Part shown: positions 35,963 to 48,213 of the stretch, one piece after another | Layout: each line of letters starts with the position of its first letter | How positions within the stretch are numbered: the stretch's first letter is position 1 | Source of the DNA: Halicephalobus mephisto | Lineage: Eukaryota; Nematoda; Chromadorea; Rhabditida; Panagrolaimidae | Assembly: GCA_009193035.1 (NCBI GenBank) | Contig: SWDT01000133.1 | Coordinates: 1 to 64,000, forward strand | DNA length: 64,000 nt | Direction of reading: 5' to 3' | Program-made: the position numbers and the translations under genes | The notes under the pieces: generated by a model | Databases searched by the model: none | Told to the model about the DNA's origin: nothing | The model's input: the letters and a program-made list of their open reading frames with translations, nothing else

Positions 35963-38229
35963 ATGCTCAGTAATTGTTCATTTTCGTGGATTTTGAATTT
36001 GTTTCCAATATTTTTGTGGAATAAAGATGAAAGAAATTCATTATTTGCGAGACTTATTTCGTTACTTCAAGTAACTGAAGGAAAAGTTACTCAAATTTTT
36101 GGGATGGGAGCCAGAATCGGAGAATTTGTAGTAAGTTTTTTTTATAAAAAATTGATTAATTTTCATCGAAAGTACGTTTACTAAAGTTGAAAATCTAAAA
36201 CATGTAATTTATTTTGCAACTTATCAAATATCTATTAAAAATTAGTTATTTATTTTTGCTGCTCTTCAAAAACGAAGATGTTGGAAAAAATACAAAATTT
36301 CATATATCGTATGTTAGAAAATTGTAAACGAATTTGTTTATTAACGAATTTTTGATAAACTATCTTCAAAATTTTTTTAGTTTTTAGTTTTACCGACTTT
36401 AATAATTTTCTACAATTAGATATATTTTTACACTAATTATAGTTATTAGTTTTTTGAAAAATAATAAAAATTTTAAAAACAAAATTCCATATTTATGGAT
36501 TTCTCGATCTTAGAAATGTTTAATAAAATTAAATTACAGATTCCAAACATGTTTAAAATACGTCACAGTTCTCATTAAATATATTTTTAAACATTATTTC
36601 AGGTGTTAAAATTGTACTTTAATCAAAAAACTAAATTTTTGGAAATTACAGAATTATTTTTACTTTTTGAAACCAGTTAATTTTCTTCAAAATTAAATCC
36701 TAGAACTTTAGACTTTGGTAATTTCTATTTTATTTTTGGTTCATGAATTATCCATGAATCAGTTTGATTGATTTATTTCCATAATACAGAGAAAAAATTG
36801 CTGATAAAAGTTTTTCATTATAGTCTGTCAAGTCTTAAGAAACTTAAACTGTCATGGGACAGGAGATAACGGATCCAAAGAACATTATACGAGCATTTTT
36901 TTATAAAGAAAAATATCATACCAATTAACTTTTCAAAAATCATAAAATTCATCAAAGTGAAATCACCAAACTCATAAATAATGATATTATTTTCAGTACG
37001 ATGTGGTGGAATACCTGTTTGGTGCTCGAGCAAAAATCTTGTTTATTCGATTTTTTGTTGGTTTACCTTTTTTGGTTCGTCCGCCTAATCCTAAATGGTG
37101 CAAAGTTCAAACTGTGTTTATTAACGGAATCAAATGTATCCTCTACACCCCCAGCGACGAAGTCAAGAAGACCGATGCGTTGATCATCTTCGTCCATGGA
37201 GGTGGCTGGTGTTTGGGGAGCCCAGGTATGACTGAGATTCTTCAATTAACTAAAATCAAAAATTTTAGTTTTCTTCCAATCCATTGTCTTCCCGGTGGTG
37301 AAAAGATTAGGAATTACAGTTCTCTCCATCGACTACAAACTGGCTCCAGAAGCTGTTTTCCCGCATCAATTGAATGAATGTGAAACAGTCATCAAAGCAG
37401 TTTACGAAGAGTCTTTTTCCTATCTCCCGATAGACAAATCCAAGCTGATATTGATGGGCGATAGTGCCGGAGGAAACCTAGTAGCTGCTACATGTCAACG
37501 GTTCCTAAGAAAGGATCTGGCGCATTACATCAGATCTCAGATCCTAATTTATCCTGTAACGAACATTACGGACTTCCAGACGCCCTCGTACCAGTATTGC
37601 ACAAAAAAATACAGAAATACGGCCATCGTACATCCGAGGATTATCTCTACTATGGCACAATTGTATCTAGGACTGGACCTCCAGTGGAGTAGAACCACAA
37701 ACTTCATGATGAACAAGCACATATCCAAGTACTGTAATTTTTGAGATTTTCCTACCACATAGTTGAATGTTCGAAAGTTCTGCAAATTTAGTTTTAAACC
37801 AGTTTTGTCTCATTATTTAATCCTTAAATTTTCAGGGAAGTCAAAACTTCGGAATTTTACCAAACTACAGTTGACCACAACTTGATTCCTCCGAAATTGA
37901 GAAGAAGAGAATTCTACGAGTATCCAGAGCATTCAGATCCAGATCCCGAACTAGTCAAGCTCTTTGAACCATTTGCTCTGAATCCAGAAGTCAGTCCTCT
38001 CCTTGGCAAAGACCTGGAGGGACTTCCGGAAGCTTACATCATCACCTGTGGATTTGACATCTTCAGGGACGACGGAGTTCTTTACGCGAAAAAACTTGAA
38101 TCCCACAAGGTTCCGGTACAATGGAATCATTACGAAAACGCTGTTCACGGGATTCTGAGTATCACGATAAGTAAGCATAGGAAAGTTATGATGCAAGATT
38201 TGGTTGATTATCTCAAAGAAAGAATTTGA
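35963..38229 (+). CDS. AADAC/HSL-type alpha/beta-hydrolase esterase
   Basis: Exons 35963-36130, 36997-37225, 37269-37728, 37836-38229; phases 0, 1, 2 close to 416 residues. An N-terminal hydrophobic segment suits an ER membrane anchor as in arylacetamide deacetylase. Catalytic parts: oxyanion 'HGGGW' at 123-127, nucleophile Ser198 in 'GDSAGGN', acid Asp360 in 'FDIFRDDG', base His390 in 'AVHG'. 'NPEVSPLLG' and 'LPEAYIITCGFD' match the family. Enzymes of this group hydrolyse lipid or xenobiotic esters at the ER. The first intron is 866 bp and AT-rich; a more upstream first exon cannot be ruled out. A polyadenylation-type 'aataaaa' follows near 38268. Confidence 0.85.
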
Positions 38230-39065
38230 ATCTTGTTCTTAGTAAAATTATTATAAATATTTAAATATAATAAAAGTATAGGATTAATTATGTTAAGAAA
38301 TCATTTCGACATGGAATTGTAAAATTCTAAAGATCGACATCAAAGAAAAACTCCGAATTTTCCATTTTTTTCAATAATAACGATATTTTTTCCACCTATT
38401 GATAATTTGATAACGCTCAAACTGTTTTTTTGTACATCAATAATTGGTTCAAAAGTTACTGATTAAAAATTGCATAAAATCAAAAAATAATCACTTTCTT
38501 AGTCGTTGTAAATTTCGTGAATGAATTGTAAATTGAAGCATTTCATTTATTTCTTATAATTGCAGACAAATTTGCACCAAAATAGTTTGGTTAAAAAGTG
38601 ATTTTTCACAATATGGATTCAGAATATCCAGTATTATCTTTGGAAGCTGTGTATGATCCTTCTGCAGTTAAATGATTTAAGATCATCATGTTTATTATTG
38701 TTTTTTCAGAGAAATCCTATCTCTTATTAAACTATTAATAGCACATTACAAAAGTTCTCCAATTATGAGCAATATTATTACTTTTTTGATTATAAACTTT
38801 GAAAGAGCATTTTTCTTGAGTATTGTATCAACTGAGATAAAATACAACAGCAGTTTTCCGTTTAGAAGTTATCATAACAACGATAGACCTAAGCAAAAGT
38901 TGTTATTTTTCGATGAAATAAAAACTCCTGGTCGTTTCTAATGCAATTAATGAAGTAAAATTTTGCATTAAATATGATTAAAGACCAGTGCTTTGAATTT
39001 CACCTGCTGTCTGATATCGCTAAAGTTAGCTTTCACGATGAACTGCTCTGCACTTATGAACTCTA
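38230..39065. other. Intergenic, no gene recognised
   Basis: AT-rich, no supported frame. Confidence 0.5.
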
Positions 39066-40103
39066 ATGTGCTCTAACTTTCCCATATTACCTTTATCTGA
39101 TATTTATGATATCTCCGCAGTTGCATGGTTCAAGTTAGCAATGTCCATTGTAGGGATTCTTGGAGTACTGATATCCACAGCAACGTTATTTATCGTCTAT
39201 TACAAAAGTCCTCCAAATATGCACAAATTCAAGACCTATTTGCTTCTTTATACTTTTTGCAACGTTGTCGTCGAATTAACAGTCCTATTGTTGAAGCCAG
39301 TTGTTCTCCCTATTTACCGTATTATCTTCATTCAGGGACTACTCTCTCCAATGAGTATATTAGTAGGAAAGATAATTGCTCTTGTTTCGATGACTTCAGC
39401 GGTTGGAATTCTTGGTTGTTTTCTCTGCATGATTATAGAAAGATTTTTCGCGATGACGAATGTGTCTCAAGATGTACCATTTTACAAAAACCCAAATACT
39501 TACATGTTTATCCGAGTATTTACTTTCTTCTATTTCATCATACCTGCTGGAATAGTTTTGTTCTCCTCCAAAATCATTACTTCTCCAGAAGAAACAGCTA
39601 TAATAATCCAGGAATGCATCATCGGCGGATCTGAATTGCTTAACTCAGAACAGTCTTTAGTTTCCATTAGCCATAATGTCATTTTCATGATTTACATTTT
39701 AGCCCCTATTGGTATCGAATTTGTGATTACTTTCACTGCATTCCTTGGCTTATGTATTGTTAAAATCAGGAATATTTTAAAATCTCCTTCAAGAAACTTG
39801 AAACATCACTTTATGTTTTTTAAATGTCTTGTCTTCCAATTTTTAGCCATTATCTTTTTTGTTTTTCTACCAGGTTTGACGTTATTCTTTTTTGGGGTTT
39901 TTGGAATGTCTCCGAAGATGCTGTTACTTCCGATAATTGTCATTTGGTGTTTTCCCATTGTTGATAGTATTGTAACCGTATTCTCTATTAAGCCTTATAG
40001 AGTATTTGTACTCAAAATATTGCTTCCATATCGGAAGAATAATTCAATTGTTCTGTTTACTAATCACCAAAGCAAGATGCAGGGTGAAACACAACGTCAT
40101 TAA
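39066..40103 (+). CDS. Chemoreceptor, SRH-like 7TM, intronless
   Basis: A single open frame of 345 residues from ATG at 39066. TM1 starts near residue 20; 'MHKFKTYLLLYTFCNVVVELTVLLLKPVVLPIY' (in parts) is the TM1-TM2 loop and TM2 of the SRH group; 'IERFFAM' follows TM3; the end has 'CFPIVDSIVTVFSIKPYRVF', the PYR motif after TM7. Most SRH genes have introns, so the intronless state is a little unusual and could mean a retrocopy or intron loss. An overlapping 169-codon frame at 39125 is a shadow. Confidence 0.87.
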   Translation: MCSNFPILPLSDIYDISAVAWFKLAMSIVGILGVLISTATLFIVYYKSPPNMHKFKTYLLLYTFCNVVVELTVLLLKPVVLPIYRIIFIQGLLSPMSILVGKIIALVSMTSAVGILGCFLCMIIERFFAMTNVSQDVPFYKNPNTYMFIRVFTFFYFIIPAGIVLFSSKIITSPEETAIIIQECIIGGSELLNSEQSLVSISHNVIFMIYILAPIGIEFVITFTAFLGLCIVKIRNILKSPSRNLKHHFMFFKCLVFQFLAIIFFVFLPGLTLFFFGVFGMSPKMLLLPIIVIWCFPIVDSIVTVFSIKPYRVFVLKILLPYRKNNSIVLFTNHQSKMQGETQRH

Positions 40104-40930
40104 GTTTGAATGTGTATGTTTAAAGCAAGTGTTTATCTAATCCCTCAATTTTTATTGCATTTTTTAAAAGTATTTGTTCATATATCACTACTATAAGTAA
40201 TTTGAATATAATTTATCATTTAGGAGTCAATTAAAAAATCATTCCAAATTTGTAATGTAAACTAAAGTTAGTTTTATATCTTCTTTACTGAATATTGTCT
40301 TGTATAACTTTTTCGTTATGAGAACTACAGTATTGGCCACTGGAATTGCTTCCAGAAATCATGAATATTTTGATGATTTTTATCTGTTCATTTCCTACTG
40401 TGTATAATGTGCTTTGTTATTCAGTACATTTTGTAGAACATTCTTATTTACTTTTTTATATCATCATAGAAAATGAAATGTGATCAGAAATAATTATACA
40501 AAAGTTAAAAATACAAACTAATCAAGATATAAATTATTAATGATAATCTTATGGACTGCAGGTTGAATAAAAAGTACAATTTAAAATTCATTAAAATTTA
40601 GCATTTGATATTTGATATTTGAGAAAACTTATTTGAAATTTCTTCAAGTCGTCCAGTCAGAAGTTTGTAGAAATCTTCGAAGGTACATTCTAACATTTCG
40701 GAGAGCTTTTAGGAAATTTGGGATTTTTAAAGAGAAACCCTACTATTAAGGCGAATGCAGTTCCCTGGGTAAGGAAAATTGCATTATAGTACTTTCTACT
40801 TTGTAATTATTTGTATGTAAATCCATTAATTTTAGACATTCAGAATAAAGAAAATGACATAATCAAAATTTAAACTTTGGTATTTTTATTTTCAATTTAA
40901 GTATCTGCCAAAATAGAAGTGGAAATATAT
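40104..40930. other. Intergenic, no gene recognised
   Basis: AT-rich flank; 'aataaaa' near 40566 and 'aataaag' near 40844. No frame supported. Confidence 0.5.
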
Positions 40931-40931
40931 T

Positions 40932-41173
40932 AATAATCTTTACTCAACAATGAAGCACATAAACAGAGCTTTCGGAACTTGTATTTTCGATCTGATGCTT
41001 TTATTCTAAGATACAAAGCTTTTATAATCTCGAGAACGGTGACGGCGATCCTAACTCGTACCGTTAAACAGACAACAATTATATATCACACTACACAAGA
41101 CAACCGAGAATCTTACTCATATTCTACAGTACCCCGCTTTCGCTGATATTCAGACCATCTTTTCAGGTCCTTT
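40932..41173. repeat. Dispersed repeat related to 48721-49045
   Basis: Shares 'aatctttactcaa', 'cttactcat', 'gctgatattcagaccatctt' and 'ttcaggt' blocks in the same order with the tandem pair at 48721-49045. Confidence 0.55.
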
Positions 41174-41865
41174 TTTCCCAGTTTATTTTTCTATCCCAAT
41201 AGTACCTGATCATTATAAATAGAGTTAATAGATTATTGTCATCTTTAGATCACAACGGAATTTATCAAATTTTTCGATGGTCAAAACATACTAGAATTTT
41301 ATGTACATGCTCGAAATGTTGTTTTTTCTTTACTTCATTCCGAACACAAATCTCAAACTTGGGTAATTAAATCATTATTATAAACAAATTATGAAATACA
41401 AACGCAACACGATCGATAAATCTTTGTTAAGACTGTTAGCAATCTCTCTGAGTCGGTGACGTCATCGCCGTTCCGATCAGTACAAATATTACTTCGGTTT
41501 AGAGCAAAAAATAAGATATCTATTTGGATGCAGATTATTTATGAAATTTTTCTGTTCGTACTGAAAACAAAAATATAAAAGTATTTGTTTTGAAGAAATC
41601 ATAATATTAAAAATTATAATTAAACTTGTCTTGAAAAAATTTTTAAGATCTTTTTAGAAGCTTAAAATTATCAGTTTCAAACTATTCTAAAATGCTTATT
41701 AAATTTCATAATTCTGCAGAAACTTCCATGAGATTCTGAAGATATTCGGAATCTTATAAATTTTCTGAATATTTCAGAACCTTCTACGAGATTCTGAAGA
41801 TTTTCATAAAGTTCTAGAATCTCGTTCCCAATGGATTCTGAAGCGATTTAGAAATTTCCACGAAA

Positions 41866-42041
41866 TACAGTGAAACCTCGATATAAGTAACCTTAAGGGA
41901 CAGCAGAAAAGTTGTTTTTACATAGGAGTTGTCTTTATCGAGGGGTTTACTAGGGGAAAATCCACAGTAGGGGTCGGAACCGAGTTGTCTTTAAAGACGA
42001 TTTGCTCTTATCGAGGGTGTTTTTAGCGAGGTTTCACTGTA
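41866..42041. mobile_element. Pogo-like MITE with TA target duplication
   Basis: Ends 'tacagtgaaacctcgatata' and 'tagcgaggtttcactgta': perfect short inverted ends flanked by TA. The end sequence resembles the pogo/Tigger branch of Tc1/mariner elements. No transposase inside (176 bp). Confidence 0.75.
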
Positions 42042-42126
42042 GTTACAAATTCAGAAATTTTCAGACGAATTCTGAATGATTTTCGAAATTTCTACAGAAT
42101 TTCGATAGAATAAATTAAAATCTTTT

Positions 42127-43919
42127 TTATTTTGAAAGAAAGTTGGTATCAATGGAGCCAAATTGAGTCTGGGTAATGGAAAGCAAAGCTTGAAGAGAAA
42201 GAAAATTCCAAGAAGAAAATTGTTTTGGAAATCCTAGTAAATGTAAGGGATCTGGAGGGAAAATTGTCCCGTATCCTGGTTGGCCGGTCAAGTCGAATAT
42301 GGAAGAGTTTGGAGATTCCTGAAAATAATTAAACAATTTTTCGCGTTTATTTTTATTGAAAAATAAAAACCTACTGTAACACAAACTTTTTTTACTGGAG
42401 TCTCTAGTTTTTCGTCTTGAGATTTTCCATCTTGGATTTTGTCGTAGAGAGTTTCTAAAACATCGGCCAAGACTCGTTTCCGAGATTTCTGAGGTTTTTC
42501 AAGGGGGAATACGGTAGAAATCCCACGAGTGGGGATTTTCTTTAGGGATAAATCTAGAGGTTCGCTGGTCGACGGAGAATCCTCAATTGACAATGAAGAC
42601 GATGGAGAAAGTTTATTTTCCTTCTGGCCATTTCTTCGAAGTGCTGAAGTGACTCTTCTGATAGATCCAAATGTCTTCATGTGCTGAAAAGTATCTATCG
42701 AATGGTTTGATTGATGATCCAATTACATTTTCAAACTGTGTTTCTGTGATTAAAAATTTGAGAAAATATTCCGTCAATTCAGTTTCAAGTTTAAAGGATC
42801 TCCTTGTCGAGAGCTCTTGGGAAAAACCCTATTTTAGGTTGAATTGATAGTGGTTGTTTTCTTTCAAAAAATCCGAATCAAAAGTCACGTCGCGGAAATT
42901 TATGAATGACTTCCTGAATTAGGATTTACGGATTTTATACATGCAAGTTACGAACTTCAAGATCTTGTATTTTTGGATATTGGTCTATACAGAGCATTTA
43001 CAAAGTTTAACACTAATGTGTTGAGTACTGCAGATCGATATATTATTACTAAACCTAGGAACAAAGCCAAAGATTAAGTTAATTCGACAAATACCATCTT
43101 AAAGATAGTAATTTATATCAATCTTATAACTTTCGACATTGGTCTATACAGAGCATTTACAAAGTTTAACACTAATGTGTTGAGTATTGCAGATCGATAT
43201 ATCATTACTAAACCTAGGAACAAAGCCAAAGGTTAAGTTAATTCGACATATAAGATTGACATAAATTACTATCTTTAAGACCTTATAACTTTCGATATTG
43301 GTCCATATAGTACATTTATGCTAACCTTTATAAATGCTCTAAGTACTGCAAATCGAGTATATCATTAATAAACCTAGAAACAAGGTCAAAGATTAAGTTA
43401 ATTCGACAAATACCATCTTAAAGATAGTAATTTACATCAATCACAACTTTCGACATTGATCTATCTGGAATATTTACTAAGTAAACTTAGTATTACTGAA
43501 AATTACAAATTCGACGCTTTTTTTTCAAATCTAAGACTGAATTCTCAGATAAAACCGATTCTACTAATACGGTAGAAGCAACTCACCTCAACTAGCATAG
43601 TATCTCTTTCATGATTATGTTCCTTGCAGACCATGGCAATTGGATCTCCGGGAGAAGTGATAACTCTGGAAATACATCTGTTTTTTACATCTCCTTCATG
43701 ACTACGGTAGCAGTAGATGCATTTCCAGTACTTTCTTCCTCGCGGAGTGGCCCTGTCGAACCAGAACAGGTACCCATCGACTAAAAGGACATCTCGGTTT
43801 TTTTCTGATTTTAGAACTTCATAGAGCGGCATTTCGGGATCTGGAATTTCACTAGTTTTAAAATCGTACAAGTACAAACGCGTTTTACGTAAAATCCTTC
43901 GAAGAAAAAATCCAGACAT
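42127..43919 (-). CDS. FLYWCH zinc-finger transcription factor (PEB-1/FLH-like)
   Basis: Minus strand exons 43919-43587, 42683-42375 and 42318-42127, all phase 0; 277 residues. Residues about 32-104 are a FLYWCH domain: 'LLVDGYLFWF', 'RKYWKC', Cys67 and Cys82 with His101 and His103 ('HNH') as the zinc ligands. Exon 2 carries a Ser-rich stretch and 'EPLDLSLKK', whose PLDLS (153-157) is a classic CtBP corepressor-binding motif. The C-terminal 60 residues are Pro/Phe-rich. Nematode FLYWCH proteins such as PEB-1 and FLH-1 to -3 are DNA-binding nuclear regulators; which one this matches is unclear, and it is shorter than PEB-1. Intron 1 (903 bp) contains a tandem repeat array at 42980-43460. Confidence 0.82.
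42980..43460. repeat. Tandem array, about three units of 130-160 bp, with one inverted inner part
   Basis: Units start at 'cattggtctatacagagcat' (42980, 43138) and diverged forms (43296, 43455). They share 'aacctaggaacaaagcc' and 'ttaagttaattcgaca'. In the second unit the segment at 43251-43280 is the reverse complement of the equivalent part of units 1 and 3. The array lies in intron 1 of the FLYWCH gene. Confidence 0.8.
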
Positions 43920-45070
43920 GTATTCAGAAAAGAAAACCCATGAAAAGCCTAATCAAGGAGGTATTCTGGAAAAATTCTTTAATGAATATGAGGACATGAC
44001 GAGTTTTGGACGTGACACAAGAAAACCGTTGCTCCCGGTGTCTCGGGGTAATGGTCGTTGTCGTCTTTTTTCTTCTTTTTAAACTTGGTGCAATCAACGC
44101 CTTTCGAAGAATCAAAGAAACAAGTGGGGTTTATTAAAGAAGAAAATTAAACTTTACTGATAAAATTAAAATTTAACTTTTTTATTAATAAAAATAAAAA
44201 CTTTTTTTGTTACTAAAAATCAAAATTTTTTAATCATTAAAATTAAAATTAAAACCTTTTTTATTAATAAAAATCAAAATTTTTTAATCATTAAAATTAA
44301 AATTAAACTTTTTTTTTATTAATAAAAATTTAACTTTTTTTTTAATTAATAAAAATTAAAATCAAAACTTCTTTATTAATAAAAATCAAAATTTTTTAAT
44401 CATTAAAATTAAACTTTTTTTATTAATAAAAATAAAAATTTTTTTATTCAAAATTTATTCAATAATTTTTCAAACATTAAAATTTTAATCAAATTGTATT
44501 ATTTCATACATTTTTGGAGTTTTAAATGTTTTAAAAATTAAGCAATTTTGAGATTTTAAAAAATATTAAAAATTTCAATAAAAATTGTGTTTTATTTTGT
44601 GATTTTTTTCTACTTTCAAAATCCCCCAAAAGTTCGACTACATTTTTTGTATGTGGTTTGGTACAAAAAATCAAGAAAAAAATAATTTCTAAATAAAATA
44701 TAAAAAATGATTTTTTTAAATATATCATAAAATATTTTTTAATTTCATAATTATTTTTATTTCTTAAATAAATTAAGAAGTTATTTTTAATTTTAAATAA
44801 ATTACAAAATTATTTTTTATTTTTTTTTAATTTCGTAATTATTTTTATTTTTTAAAATATATTATAAAATTTTTTTTTATTTTTTAAATAAATTACAAAA
44901 TTATTTTTTATTTTTTTAAATTTCGTAATTATTTTTATTTTTAAAATTTTTTTAATTTCGTAATTATTTTTATTTTTTTTAAATTTCACAAAAAAAATTA
45001 CTTGGGACCAAATAAACCATTTTGTTGACAATTTAAAAAAAACAGAACACAATTTCTCTCTGATCTTTTT
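43920..45070. repeat. AT-rich low-complexity arrays
   Basis: From 44140 to 44470 about six units of the type 'attaataaaaatcaaaattt'; from 44700 to 45000 units of 'ttaaataaattacaaaatta' and 'tttcgtaattatttttattt'. Frames here are by-products. 43920-44140 holds the 5' flank of the FLYWCH gene. Confidence 0.65.
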
Positions 45071-45570
45071 TCAAATTCCCAAGTTCAATCATGTTCATAT
45101 TTATTGCCCCAGGCACATTGCAAGAAACTGTTGATTCTCATTTGCAACCGCAGAATCAACAAGGGTCGTCATTGACGATTCTCGAGTTTTTACAAAGCAG
45201 GTAATCGAAGAGAAGAAAAACGTCTAATCGGCCGATTTTCGACATCTTGAAAGAAATAAATAATCACAAGTCGGAATTCAGATGAGTTTTTCGATGAAAA
45301 AAGAAAGAAAAACGATTGTTTCATTTATTCTTTTTGTCAGGGTAGAACTTTGAGAAAAATTAATTTTTGAAAAATGTCAAATTTGCAATTTAAAATTTCG
45401 AAAATTATTTAGGATCCGAAATTTCTGATTTTATCTGCAGTTCCAGATACGTTTTCATCCTCATCTTGACTAAGCCAAAAAGTTGAAGATAAAATCAGGA
45501 AATATTTTGCTGACCTGAAGAAAATCAAGACTTCAAAGTACGACCTTTTCGAATAAAAAACTTTTTTTAA
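45071..45570. other. Non-coding sequence, no gene recognised
   Basis: Less AT-rich patch near 45080-45260; no coding or RNA structure supported. Confidence 0.4.
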
Positions 45571-45910
45571 AATAATTTTAATTTAATAAATATTAAATAA
45601 ATTTTTATAAAACTTTTTTAAATTTATTATTTTATTTTATATAAAAAAGTAAAAATTATTTCAAAAAATATTTAGTAATTGTAATTTATTTAAATTTTAT
45701 TTTTTAAAATAATTTTAATTTAATAAATACTAAAAAAATTTTTATAAAGCTTTTTTAAATTTATTATTTTATATAAAAAAGTAAAAATTATTTAAATTTA
45801 AAAATATTTAATAATTTTAATTTAATAAATATTAAATAAATTTTTATAAAACTTTTTTAAATTTATTGTTTTATATAAAAAAGTAAAAATTATTTCAAAA
45901 AATATTTAAT
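45571..45910. repeat. Tandem repeat, three units of about 115 bp
   Basis: Unit built of 'aataattttaatttaataaa', 'ataaatttttataaaacttt' and 'tatataaaaaagtaaaaatt', repeated three times. Confidence 0.7.
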
Positions 45911-46725
45911 AATTTCCATTTTTGATTACAAATTATTTTTTAATTTTTTGCATTTTATTCAAAATTAACTTCTTTTAAAATGTTTTTTAAATTTCGGAAA
46001 AATTGATTTTTTTTAAATTATGTTTTTATTATAAAAAAAAAAATAAATTATTTATTTTATTTTTAAAATTTAAAAAATAATTTTTGGAATATTTTTAATT
46101 ATTCAGTTTTATGAATTTATTTAATCAAAAATTAAATTTCAATGAAGAATTTTAAAAATAAATATCAAAGTTATTGTAAAAAATAATTTCGAAAATAATT
46201 TTTGAATTATGAAAAAATCAAAAAATTACGTAATATCTACCGTATCAAAGTCAGTATCTCGTCAGTTGAAGTACTGTACTTTGTGGTCCAAAATGAAATT
46301 ACGGTATTTTGTAAAATTGAAAAAGAAAAAATAATGGAGATTTGTCAATATTGAAGAAATTTTGTCCAAGATTAAAATCAGTTTTTCATTGTTTTAGATC
46401 GTTAAACCGATTGCCATCAATCATACTTTTCTTAACTTCTTTCAAAAAAGACCAAGAACAACTTTGGAAAGTTTATTTTGAATTAATACATTTGCCGCAG
46501 AAAACGAAAAAAATTCTCGACACGAAAGCCCCTGAGGCACAGTAAACCCAAATTGCAGATCAATTTACAGCAATGACGTCATTTAAAAATCAGAAAAAAT
46601 TATAAAATTATTTTTAATCATTATTTCTATTGTTTAATTGCTCAAAGAAATCAGAGATAATTCGAGCAGAATTATTTAATAAAAAAACAAGTCAAATTTC
46701 TTTGCAAAAATACGATTTTGAAAAT
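45911..46725. other. Non-coding sequence, no supported gene
   Basis: A plus-strand frame at 46342-46545 has fairly balanced composition and ends 'DTKAPEAQ', vaguely like an exon, but has no start codon, splice link or partner exon. Confidence 0.35.
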
Positions 46726-46729
46726 TAAT

Positions 46730-46970
46730 AAATATTAATTTTAATAATTTTAGTAATTTTAATAATTTTATAAATTTTTATAATTCTAATAATTTTTATA
46801 ATTTTAATAATTTTAATAATTTCAATAATTTTAATAATTTTATAAATTTTAATAATTCTAATAATTTTTATAATTCTAATAATTTTAATAATTTTTAATA
46901 ATTCTAATAAATTTTATAATTTTTTAATTTTTATAAACTAACAAAAATATCGTAAATCTAAGATTGAATA
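46730..46970. repeat. Simple repeat of the type aataatttt
   Basis: Nearly uninterrupted copies of 'aataattttaataatttt' with small variations. Confidence 0.85.
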
Positions 46971-47444
46971 TTTTTAATTTTATACATAATATGTATTAGA
47001 TATCCATCCGCAATCATGTCATCATAGAAAAACGTGCTTACTGTAGCATTCCAAAATTATTGTCTCGACAAGAATTTTCAAAATTTTTCAGTTAAGATCG
47101 AAAAATTTGGAATTTTTAAAATTTAAAATTTTGTACAATTTTTTCAAATACTGTAATTTAAAAATTTTTTTCTGTTGTTAAATTTAAATTTTTTTATTAA
47201 AAATTCTAAAAATGTAAATTATCATTTGAATCAACGAATTTTTTTTTGATTTTTGTCCTTTTGGTCTTTCCTCATGTTCCAACTTCAGACTTCAGAGGAA
47301 AGGGTCGTAGGAAGGACCTTGGTCTTTTTTCAGTTCGAAAAGTAACTAATAATCTAAAATTTTATCAAACACAAAAAATTGTTCGGCGTATAAAAACTGA
47401 AAAATGACACTCATCTATGATCAATTGTTGAAACTAGTACATAA
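46971..47444. other. AT-rich sequence, no gene recognised
   Basis: Nothing supported. Confidence 0.5.
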
Positions 47445-47905
47445 ACACAAAAAAGCGTAACTTTTGGTCCAGTAACAATTTCGAAATGTGACGAAAATGT
47501 AAAATTTTTTATAAATATTTGACTTTTGTGACGAAAATTACAAGTAATAGAGGTAATTCGTCATTGGACCGAAAGTTGCTTTTTTGTTTGTAGTTCAGAG
47601 ATGGTCCCTGAGGGTACTGGTTCATCCAAGAAAATGTGTTTTCATACTGTAGTCGCTTAGTTCTCCATGAAGTTTGGTGTTTTTCGACCAACTTTATATC
47701 GGTTGTTCAGAATCCAGTCTACTAAGATTCTCAACATGCCAGATTCATGTATACAAAAAAGTAAAACTTTAAATTTTGAAACAATTTCGAAATATGACGA
47801 AAATGTAAAATTTTTATAAATATTTAACTTTTGTGACGAAAATTACAAATAATTGTGATAATTCGAATTTGTTACAAAATTTAAAGTTACGTTTTTTGTG
47901 TATAT
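47445..47905. mobile_element. Composite of two MITEs around a 155-bp spacer, copy 1
   Basis: MITE 47445-47593 (ends 'acacaaaaaagcgtaacttt' and 'aaagttgcttttttgtttg') and MITE 47749-47905 (ends 'tatacaaaaaagtaaaactt' and 'aaagttacgttttttgtgta') flank a spacer starting 'tagttcagagatggtccctg'. The whole block recurs at 52685-53146, spacer included. The 60-codon minus-strand frame across it occurs in both copies and is part of the repeat. Confidence 0.8.
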
Positions 47906-48213
47906 GAATTTTGTTAAACTGTCTGAATACTGTAGATGTCTTAGAATGCGAAGCAAAATCTCAAGATGAAATTTCTAAAAAGTAAAACTGGTTTATTTAT
48001 TTCTAAATACGAGTTGAAATTTGTGTAAAAAATAATTGAAAAATAATATTAACTCCTATCACGAAATTCTTGATAATCATAAGTTCTTTCGTTTCAAGAT
48101 GCAAATTTCGTGCTAAAAACAACTTAACAGTTAAGTTTTGCCATAAAAGTCGTTTGATAATCATGGTAAATTTTTTTAATTTTCGGACATGAGTAAATTT
48201 TGCGCAAAAAAAA

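Noticed and set aside
42980..43460. CRISPR-like array
   Set aside because: Units are contiguous, 130-160 bp long, without distinct spacers, and the genome is eukaryotic.
46342..46545. 67-codon frame ending DTKAPEAQ, looking a little like an exon of a secreted nematode protein
   Set aside because: No in-frame start, no acceptor at its 5' end and no partner exon.
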